The notes beneath the pieces were generated by a model. It did not search any database, was not told where the DNA came from, and worked only from the letters and a program-made list of their open reading frames with translations. A stretch of 60,000 nucleotides of DNA from Membranipora membranacea (taxonomy: Eukaryota > Bryozoa > Gymnolaemata > Cheilostomatida > Membraniporidae), in assembly GCA_914767715.1 (NCBI GenBank), contig OU612072.1, positions 26,848,001 to 26,908,000 on the forward strand. The letters are read 5' to 3'. Each line of letters begins with the position of its first letter. The first letter of the stretch is position 1. Positions 47,801 through 57,190 of the stretch are shown here, piece by piece. The position numbers were made by a program, and so were the translations under genes.

Positions 47801-50497
47801 CAAATACCAAATAACATGTAATTTAGAATATTTTATGCAAATCATGCTGAGAGTCTGATGTTCAAATTAACCAAATTAAAATAAAATTGAATTATCCCGC
47901 TGGCCCAGCGCAACAAAGTGATATCTGGCAAAACCAAAAAAATCTTTTATAATTTTAGCAGTGGGGGTTTTCATGGTCAAGATTTCAAATCTGGTTGAAT
48001 TTTTTTTTCTATCTCTGTCCGTTCTCCAGATATCCCTTGCGACTTTGTTCTAACTGGCAGAGTTTAAATATTTCCTCAGCGCGATAAAGAACCATCTGGC
48101 TTCATTCAATTTAATTGGTCGATCATGTGTTCATTGACCAATCATGTTTGTTATCAATGAGGGATTAGTGACATAAGGTTTGTTTGTAATAGTTTATAAA
48201 CTGTATGTATGATTTCACTTTCATTCATCGCTTCGAATCGAAGGGTGTTCGATGACCTTCCAAATCAAAATACTGACAGTCAAAAAATAATACTATAGCA
48301 ATTTTGGATATCAAGTTATAATTACTGTCTTCCGATGCAATTATTTTGATCTGCGCTTTTCTCATATAGTTCTTAGTGTAATTTAGGTATGCTTGTGAAG
48401 TAAAGGAGTAGTTTATAATAGAAAAAAATAGCTGAGATTCAGTGGTAAGTTGTCCTATCACTAAACAAATCAGTTTAAGCATTGTTGCATGTCGACGTAA
48501 TCACCTGTAAGCAGATTAACAAACTTGGTATGTCACTTTGGTTGCAGTATTAATGTTTGTTCTGTTTAGAGACTATCTGCTTCATTCAAAAATATCTAAT
48601 TGTAAATAAAATCTGAGACAGAGTCCTAATTGAAATTCCCCTTTGATGGCAATTCCCTTTGCTGTGCAATCAAGTTACATTATATTTGCAGCCAAGGTCA
48701 ATGGATTTGAAACATAGCTAAGACTAATCTTCAGTAGGGAGGCCAGAAAAAGGACCTCAACCTCAAGTTAAAACGATGGACTTTTCTAAATCTGCCGACT
48801 AAATAAGTGTAAAATGGCAGAGAAAGATGTCTCTGTGTGCTGAGAGTCTTTTATCAACTAATTTCATGTGAAATACATACGAATCCTTCCCAAAAGTATT
48901 ACTCACATCCTTGTTACATCATTATGAATACTGGCTTCATTGACAGTTCGATCTTTATCACGCTGTGATTTGATTATTTTCCCTGCGATAAAAGTCTATC
49001 TGGCTTGGTTAATTGTAATTAAGGGATTAAAAGTTCCTTGTATAAAAATTTCAACTCATGGTAATTATATCATTTCATAACAAAGTCACATAGTTAAAAT
49101 TTTAAAACTATTGGGTTTAAAGTTTTCCAGAAACAGGCCTGTCAAACTTAAAATTTGTTAAAATAAACTTGTTAGAACTTTGTCAAAACAGAGCCATCAG
49201 GATAATTCTTGGTACCAACTCATTTTTTTCTATCTCAACTGGTCGTGAGATTTTGAATCTTTCCACTCTGAGTGACAGGAGGAGGGCAACTTTTGATAGG
49301 TTTGTCAATAATGCCACTCTAGGCAAGAACACATCATTTTTCATCCTTAAACTAATCAATTCCTGCAAAATGCACAATAGAGTTTTGCGGTCAGGACGTA
49401 GAATAATTAAACCAAAATATAGGACTAAATATGGTAAAACAAGATTTTTAAATCAATTCATTTCATTTAGTAAATCGTAATAATATATATCAATCAATCA
49501 CATACTGTAAAAAATTTTCTCCCAACTGATTATCATTTCTGTCCATATCTATAAATATTTTTCTTTCTTTCTTTTTTGTTTTGTTTATGAGGTCAAAAAG
49601 TTGTTATTTTCCTTTGTTTATGACATACTTATGCATATGAAAACCTCAATAAAAACATTATAATAAAATAAATAAAAAATGGCGTATCAGATATCACCTA
49701 ATGTAGCGTCAATATCATTGTGTTATTGGCTTAGTGGTTGAGTATGACATACATATCTTCTATAATCAGCCAATAAGTGTTTTTATTACGCAGGTAAAAC
49801 GTAATTGTTGACACATTACAGGATTTAAGATAGCGTTTTTTTATATCAATGATCGCTGGTGTTAGCTTAATCCTTTGATAATGACAGTGCCATTATGAAT
49901 CAAAGGATATACCTTTACAAGTGATTTATTATTACCACTTTTTACTCTCTTTTAGATAATGAGAGTGACCTTGACACTGATACCGGATATGAATCTATAG
50001 GAACCACAGATCCCTACCTAGATTACACCACTATCAACCAGAACAAAACATTAAGTAATTATCAAAATAATATTATAAAAGAAAGCTCCAACTCTCAAAC
50101 AGAAGATTGCAATTGGCATGATCTTCAGAAATCAAGAAGTGAGCCACCATCTATAGATCTATACGACATGATCGTAGAGGAAATGAGGAAGAAAGGTATA
50201 GAGCTTCATAATACAGAGCTACCTGAGATATCAAGGAATCAAATTGAAACTACTAATGACCATGTGTACGAGAACTGGGGTAACTCAACCAGAGACTTAC
50301 AGCCAGAAAACTCAGAGACAATAGATAATTATAATTCTGGAGAGACGATCTCAAACTCTCATCATAACCTCCAGTCTACAGAGAGACAACAGGGTCAGGA
50401 GGTCAACCCTGAGATTGGATGCTATGATGATGACGCAGAGAGTGTCTATGAAATGTATACAATCAAAGATAATGTAAAAACAGTCTTCAAATCTTAG
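44860..50497 (+). CDS. Receptor copy 3, intact: signal peptide, CUB-like, Sushi, TM, ITAM-like tail; 488 aa
   Basis: Exons are 44860-44873, 45193-45284, 45938-46366, 46532-46735, 46915-47026, 47406-47479 and 49956-50497 (1467 nt, all phases match). Residues 1-35 are a signal peptide ending CFYPVLAQ. Residues 36-178 are CUB-like but lack cysteines (IHPQGY, FVDMESSDWDLFEI). The Sushi domain has Cys 182, 206, 220 and 231 and Trp225. The membrane span is about 258-278. RPLPELP (297-303) fits a class I SH3 ligand. D317-T-G-Y320-E-S-I, eight residues, then Y332-T-T-I fits the ITAM consensus; LDYTTI also fits an ITIM. Y413-E-N is a YxN site. An acceptor 24 nt later (45962) would give 480 aa in frame. 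A 129-nt cassette exon is optional. Poly(A) signal at 50777-50782. I do not recognise an orthologue; an immune-type receptor is inferred. Confidence 0.8.
45598..45726 (+). other. Candidate cassette exon of receptor copy 3
   Basis: It is bounded by TTTTCCCCAG and a GGTATTTT donor. It is 129 nt and phase 1 on both sides, so it can be included or skipped without frame change. It would add 43 residues (starts KIICNGITEADNC) between the signal peptide and the CUB-like domain. The matching sequence in copy 5 (from 57434) has an in-frame TAA after DNC. The donor is weak. Confidence 0.5.
47480..49140. other. Intron of receptor copy 3 where the nested gene is missing
   Basis: Sequence from 47480 to ~47880 matches copy 2 (40610-41060). 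Then homology stops and unrelated DNA, ending in the LINE fragment, fills the place that holds the antisense secreted gene in the other units. No relic of that gene is visible. A palindromic-looking pair of GATTTGGAAGGTCATCGAACACC-like and related short repeats is not conserved. Confidence 0.6.
49141..49690 (+). mobile_element. 5'-truncated LINE, 3' end
   Basis: About 103 open codons (49169-49480) match the C-terminal end typical of CR1/Jockey-like reverse transcriptases: QNRAIRIILGT, then a NLSTLSDRRRATFDRF block. A short 3' UTR ends in an A/T-rich AATAAAATAAATAAAA tail. It lies exactly where homology to copy 2 resumes (AGATATCACCTAATGTAG at 49688), so it may be linked to loss of the nested gene. 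Confidence 0.75.
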
Positions 50498-51710
50498 TTA
50501 TGAGACAAATTAAAAAAGGTTTTCAAACCCGAATTGTAAAACTGAATTTTTTTTGATTAATTAAAAGACCAGATTATATTTATATTCTTTGTTCAAGATA
50601 CGTATCCCATATATATCTCTATCTCTGTGCTTCCTTCATATTTTCTCTTTATATTTATACACGTTATACAGAATATACCTGCGGCTGGTAGTTTTTATAT
50701 ACCGATTATAATATTATTACATTATTATTAATATATTATTACAGACATTCACATTGTTGTTTTGAGTTAATGGAACAATAAATCAAGTTTTCGGTAGCAA
50801 AATACAAAAGGTGTTGAAGACCGTGCCCTCCATCATTCGGGGGTATAGATCATATAACCAGCACCAGATCAGCTTTGTTAGATAAGACAACTACATGATG
50901 TAGCAGATTAGTCAAGAACATATAACACACCAGGATATGATTCCTTGTTGCTCAAAAATGTAGAACTGCACCTTCAATAGACTACCAAGAATCTTCGCTG
51001 GCCCGGGCATACTGACTCTCGTGATCTGACTGGGCATGTAGATCACTGATAAACTAAGCTATCATTACCACAAAGCAGGTGTCGTAAGGCTTAGTATGCA
51101 TCATGCATGTGCAAGAACAATGAGTTTAGTTTGGGTTCTGATTGCAACTTTGGAAAGGGGATATGAGACATCCCCTGCATAAACTGTCAATCAAAATCAG
51201 CTAATAATGACAAGAGAGGACAATTACTAATAACAAATCCGCATGCTTTGGGGAGTATGTCACCAGAGTAGGTAGCCAATCAGATGGCTTCGGAATTCCG
51301 AGACTCAATTTTGCAGAGATCAGCTCATGCCCAGAGCTGAGCATGCGCAGAATGTGGCCCGGGAACCGTTGGGTCTGGGGTGCTCAGACTATTAATGAGG
51401 AGTTTATTACTGATTACGGTGGTAGAGCCTCAGCAATCTAGTCGACATATAATACCTGTCATGTTTACTTCAATTTTGTCTGATGATAGTTTGATATGAA
51501 CTGATTAAACTAAGAATTCTTCACATCATGAGCGAAGAGTGGATCCGATCTTTCCCTTTCCCTATTATAGTAAATACCTGTTTGCCACTAACCTATCTAA
51601 CCATTATTTTTGGTGATGTTTCGGCAGAATGGAAAACGAAAGAAATAATAGAAAGCAAGGTATCTATTAGCATGCATTCATATTCACAGCATCTCGGCTC
51701 TGTTTTTTAG
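50498..51710. other. Copy 3 3' flank and spacer before copy 4
   Basis: It carries the conserved post-tail block with AATAAA (50777-50782), then the spacer homologous to 37255-37749. No gene. Confidence 0.6.
51008..51355. mobile_element. 348-bp insertion flanked by 8-bp direct repeats
   Basis: GGCCCGGG occurs at 51000-51007 and 51356-51363. The paralogous spacer at 37398-37410 has a single GGCCCGGG and lacks the 348 bp. An 8-bp duplication fits a hAT-type insertion, but I see no clear terminal inverted repeats. Confidence 0.7.
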
Positions 51711-53603
51711 ATAACCCAATTTTCTCTGTCAGACAAGACTTCATTCATTGATGCAAGGATTCATCCAGAGGGATACATTACAGCTGAGTCATCAGGCATC
51801 ATATAGAACACAGCCATGTCTGATGTTAAAGGTGGCTTTGGATCTCCAGCTAAAATTGTCGAAACTACACTACAAAATCTACCTATTACCGCAACCATTA
51901 AACTCTATATAGAGTTTGTGGATATGGAATCTCATAAAACAATCAGAGTAATATTAGTGTGTCACAGTTATGAATAAGATTTCAGTGTTCTTGTTATCTC
52001 ATGTCGAACGAGACTTTGGCATCTAGAGGCTGATGAACAGTTAGTATATCTTAGAAAGTACTCCAGGTGCTTTTTATGTAGAAACTCTTCAGGACAAAGA
52101 CCGCAGTAACATTGGTTGTTCTTAAAATCGTGTGAAGTGCTGTCCCACGCACCACACTGCATACATGACTTTGCACAAGAGTATAAAGGCCATATCTGAG
52201 ATATCTCTGGTAACTCCCTCAGAATATACCAAGCTGTAAAGAAAAAGAATAATGATTTCATTCTTGCAGCGTTGATAAAAATACTGCCTGACTCCTGACA
52301 GATCTCCTGTTGTGGTTTGAATACAAAAAGATGATCGTCTCACTATTGATATCAGTGAAGGAGTAAAATTTATTTGGTGTATATAAATAGTTAGGACACA
52401 TACAAATGATCAGGACACATATAAATAGCTAGGGCACATAAAGATAGTAAGGACACACATATAAATAATAAGAACACATATAACTAGTTAGGACACATAT
52501 ATATATATAACTTCCTATTCCTACTCCTTACACTATACAGATATTTTTGCTTCATGTCACAACATACTCTATACACTATACAGAAATGACTACTTACAAG
52601 GGCGGGATCCATCCGGGCAATAGTTACGTAGTTCTAATGGTTTACCAGAACAGAGCGATGTAGCTGCTAAGAGAATACAGAACACTTTTATTGCGTGTCT
52701 CATATTGGTATCAGTCTAAATGATCTCTTAGATGAAACACTTCCTTGTTTTATATGCCAGCTAACTTGAGGCTGAAAGGCCAAATGACTTATAAGACATC
52801 ACCTAATGTAACACTAATTTCATTGTGATGTTGGATTAGTGGTTAAGTATGACATACATCTCTTCTGTAATCAGCCAATAAGTGTTTTATTACGCAGGTA
52901 AAACTTAAGCCTTGACTCATTACAGGATTTAAGATATGGGGGGGGGGGGGGGTTTATATCAATGTTCGCAGGTGTTAACTTAATCCTTCGACAATGCCGT
53001 TATGAATAAGGATATACCCTTCAAAAGTGATTTATTATTATCATTGTTTACTTTTTTTCAGATAATGAGAGTGACCTTGACATTAATACGGGATACAAAT
53101 CTATAGGAACCACAGATCCCTACCTAGATTACATCACCATCAACCAGAACGAGACATTTAGTAACTATCAAAATAATATTATACAAGAAAACCCTAACCC
53201 TCCAACAGAAGATTGTAGTCAACGTGATCTCCAGAAACCAAGAAGTGAGCCACAATCTATAGATCTGTATGATATGATTGTAGAGGAAATGAGGAAGAAA
53301 GGTATAGAGCTTCATAATACAGAGCAACCTGAGGGATCAGGGAATCAAAGTGAAACTACTAGTAACCATGTGTACGAGAACTGGGGTAACTCAATCAGAG
53401 ACTTACAGCCAGAAAACTCAGAGACAATAAATACTTCTAATTCTGGAGAGCCGATCTCAAACTCTCATCATCACCTCCAATCTACAGAGAGACAGCAGGG
53501 TCAGGTGGTCAATCTTAAGATGGGATGTTATGATGAAGATGCTGGGGGCGTCTATGAAATGTATACAATCAAGGACGATGTAAAAACAGTCTACAAATCC
53601 TAG
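51711..53603 (+). pseudogene. Receptor copy 4, internally deleted; tail exon intact
   Basis: A CUB-like 5' part runs 51711-51931 and contains the same TAG as copy 2, plus a 2-bp deletion just before the second acceptor. It is cut off at GATATGGAATC and joined directly to the region that follows the juxtamembrane exon in copy 2. The rest of CUB, the Sushi, membrane and juxtamembrane exons are gone (about 3.2 kb). The tail exon 53062-53603 is 542 nt, open throughout, and has YKSI-x8-YITI and VYENW. No signal-peptide exon is found. Confidence 0.85.
51968..52703 (-). CDS. Nested antisense secreted Cys-rich protein, unit 4, 123 aa
   Basis: Exons are 52598-52703 and 51968-52233; donor and acceptor are intact and the total is 372 nt. 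The protein is nearly identical to the unit 2 protein: I see Leu for Phe in the signal peptide (TSLCSG) and SRP for SYP at the exon junction, with exon 2 unchanged. Signal peptide about 1-20. All nine mature cysteines are kept. The surrounding receptor exons 5' of it have been deleted, so here the gene lies between a CUB fragment and an intact tail exon. Confidence 0.75.
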
Positions 53604-55056
53604 GTGTATGACAATGTAAAAAAGTCTTCATAGTTCTATTGTAAAAACAAATTGTTTTGTTGAATTAAACAACAATATTTATAATCTGGGTTCTAAACAT
53701 TTATCCGAAGTTTTCATTTATATACACATGTTATCTCTTTCTCTATCTTGCCTTCATATTTTTCTCTAGATTTAATTTATAAAACTTAGAAGAAAACTTC
53801 TGCTGCTGATAGTCTTATAACTTTGTATTAACTGCTCATTATATTTGACCTTGTCTGAGGTCAGCCAAAATCTTATACTTATATGTGTTTGTGTCCATTT
53901 TTCACATGTTATATTAAATATTACAAATGTTTGCATTGTTCTTTCTTATGATTAGAACAACAAATCAACTTTTTCTTTGTAATATCAAAAAAAGGGTTGT
54001 CGGTTGTTTGTTTGAATTTGCAGTTGAAGACCACACCTTCCATCACACCGTGATATAGATCATATAACAAGCAGCAGCTCAGCTTTGTTAGATAAGACAA
54101 CTACATGATGTAACTGATTAGTGAAGTATCCATTGAACAAGGTTATGGTTCATGTTGCTCAGAATTGTAAAATCACACCTACAAACAAAGGATTTGGACA
54201 GCGGATTCTATTGGACAGCTGATGGGAATCCATAATATGATCAAATAGGTTCAGAATTTATCTAATCAGCATCACACCGCCAGTCACGTTGAACTTATCC
54301 TGCCAGAACATACAGTAAGCTGCTAGCAAATAAACAGTTACAAAATGGACTGCAGCTTCGTGCAGCTTTGTGCAGCAAGAGTCAATTCTTGTTTAATACT
54401 GCTGAGATAAAACCTGATGCAGGCAGTGATATCCCATCCATCACCTTGTGTCATAGAGCAGGATGTATTACAAAGTAGTAACCAACACAAGATCAGCCTG
54501 TTACTCTATATGACTACATGATGTAACAGATTAGTGAAGTAAACAATCAAACCAGGATGTGGCTGCTGACCCAGCAATGATAACGTGAAATCTTTCTTTA
54601 ACAGAAGGTGATTAATGATTACGTTGTCTACCTTGCCACACAGCGCTTTTCATACTAATCCGTGATCCTTCGTTTTATCGACCAGTCGAAAACATCACAA
54701 CAAGTGAATCTTACATAAATTACCAAGGGATTACTGTATACACTTTAATCTTGACCTCGTTTTGATTGAGGACACCTTTTGCTGAAGGATTAACTCTATA
54801 CTCTTAGGTAAGGTTCATAGCATAAACCCATATAATTCATTAAGTTTATAAAAGTTTTACAATGCTACACCGAATCCGATCCGAGGTTGAATTTATGGAC
54901 CAATCTGAGATCTGATCCGAGGTTGCCTAACCCTGATCTGTTCCGCCCCTAGATGTAACATATAAGTGAAGTAAAGAATGAAACCAGGATATGGCTCCTC
55001 GGAGGCAAACAAATAAAACCACACCCAGTATTAATTTTGTAAGCAAAATTACTGAT

Positions 55057-55212
55057 TGCGTAGTCTATCATACTACACAGAGTCATAAGAGCTTAGTCTA
55101 TCATACTACACAAAGTCATAAGTGCTTAGTCTATCATACTACACAGAGTCATAAGTGCTTAGTCTATCATACTACACAGAGTCATAAGTGCTTAGTCTAT
55201 CATAGTAGCCCA
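55057..55212. repeat. 33-bp minisatellite, about 4.5 copies
   Basis: Unit AGTCTATCATACTACACAGAGTCATAAGTGCTT. The multiple-of-three period keeps a plus-strand frame open (LVYHTTQSHK repeats), which I regard as an artefact. Confidence 0.9.
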
Positions 55213-55344
55213 GTCCCCAGCCTCAAATTCATCCTAACGATATAAATCGCAATTGGAAGTCCCAAATGAGCTGATTCTGCATTGAATATTCAATTATAGT
55301 GTTTTTATGTCACTCCTAACAAAGTTCTAGGGGAGGCAGAGCAT

Positions 55345-55490
55345 CCCTCCCCAGCCCTGCCCTGTCCCTGCCCTGTCCCTCCCCAGCCCTGTCCCTGCTC
55401 TGTCCCTGTCCTGTCTCTGTCCCTGCCCTGTCCCTGTCCCTCCCCTCCCCTCCCCAGCCCTGACCTGTCCATGTCCCTGCCTCCCCTAGA
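55345..55490. repeat. CCCTGTCC / CCCTCCCC low-complexity pyrimidine tract
   Basis: About 140 bp of CCTGTCCCTGCCCTGTCCCT-type units, purely C/T-rich with G at intervals. Confidence 0.85.
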
Positions 55491-56874
55491 ATTATTGGTC
55501 TGATATATGTGACCTCTGCATGCCGGTAGTCTTATCTTTAACTCACTGGTAATCTAATTTACAGTCTTCGGATGTATTTGGTCAGAGGTAAGATAAGCGT
55601 TGGCTACAAGGTTTAAAACCATTGAGTCAGGTAACAAGTAGATTTTAGCTAGCAACAACTCTACCAATCATCGAACTCGCGCTAACCAATCACCTAGCCA
55701 TCTTACCAGCAATAAATCCGGAATTGTGTTTACTAACAGTCTAATAATAATGATGATATTACTGTGGTTCAATCTGTGGATATGAAGGAGATTATCTTGT
55801 GATTCTAGAGGCGATTATTGCACAACTGACACAAACAGAACCTGCCACGTCTTCATAATCTTTATACGAATTAAGTCCTTTGTTTTACATGTTGCTGCGG
55901 TTCACAATTGTTTGGCAATAGATAATCAGTTAGTTTAGACCTTTGATTGATCATTGTATTATATTTTACAGCGCTGGCCGATCACCTTCTAATATTAAGC
56001 CTTAGCACAAGGTGTTACTAGATCCTTGATACAGTGGTATTATATCCGTAAGTTTGCACCAGTAACCTCCAATCACAATTTGATCTGCGCACCAGTTGTT
56101 AAACTTTTGTTAAACAGGCTTTTTTGCACTATTAATCAGGCTTAAACTCGGTCTCAGCAGATCCATTTTGTTCATAAGATTGAGAAGATAGATCATGGTC
56201 TGTAAGCATGAAAGACTCTTGCTAACACTTCAGCCTGTAAATGCCTGAGCACTTCACTGCAGTAAGAGGCGGGAGCTAAGCCTCAGAGATGTAAACGACG
56301 AATAAGATCTGTCACGATAACTTCAATTTTGTCTGATGATAGTTTGATATGAGCTGATTAAACTCATAATTCTTCACATCATGAGCTTAGAGTTGATCCG
56401 ATATTTCCCTTCCCCTATCATAGTAAATACCTGCTTGTCCTTTACCTATCCGGCTTGTTAACACTGACTAACTTACACACCATTTTTTATCTTATTACCA
56501 AAGAAAATCTAATATTATAAGTACCAGACAAGGTGTATAGAATGTAGGAAGTTATACTGACGGTAACAAAGGGTTCTCTATTCTTTCATCACAAACAGCT
56601 TTAATAATGCAATCGAGATTAGATTAAAATACTCTCTTCAGGGTTTTGAGACAAGCAAAAAAGCATCCAATTTTCACATGAAACAAACATTAATTACCTA
56701 TTGTAAAAGTATTAGAAGTAAAAACTGAGCAGTTGAGAATCGGATTTTTACCCCAAATCAGCAAAATGAGAATCATTTTACACGGAGAAGCAGATCGGAG
56801 AAGCAGAAACTCAGTCTGCAGAGAACTGCGATTTTATTTATTCCTCGTCGGTTTCACTTGTGTCGGTGGTGATC

Positions 56875-57151
56875 ATGATGTCATACTGGTAAGTATTCAA
56901 TCTACAAATTTCACTTGTAGATTCAATCACATCTAACTTTATCCAAATATATCATATTAATACACTTTTCTGATTCTCTATCGTTCTCTGTTATCAGGTG
57001 TTCTCTGAGATCAGATTCCAAACAAGAAGTATGTTGGCTTGCGGCTGCTGTGATATTACTACTCTGTTTCTATCCTGCTCTCGCTCAGAGTAAGCCACTT
57101 ACTCATTCTTTAATTACATTCTGTTAACTGTTGTGGGTCACTATTTTATTA

Positions 57152-57190
<39 letters not shown>

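Larger units (their letters stand above)
53604..56874. other. Spacer between receptor copies 4 and 5
   Basis: It has the diverged 3' flank of copy 4 (the AATAAA of other copies reads AACAAATC here), spacer related to that before copy 3, and two minisatellites. No separate gene is recognised. Confidence 0.5.

Noticed and set aside
54991-55245. LVYHTTQSHK repeat protein
   Set aside because: A 33-bp minisatellite preserves frame. Nothing else supports coding.
56733-56936. Open frame starting MRIGFLPQIS with a hydrophobic stretch as the receptor N-terminus
   Set aside because: The same frame has an early stop in copy 3, while the ATGATGTCATAC start (56875, 44860) is open in both and yields a clear signal peptide. 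An alternative start in copy 5 alone is not excluded.
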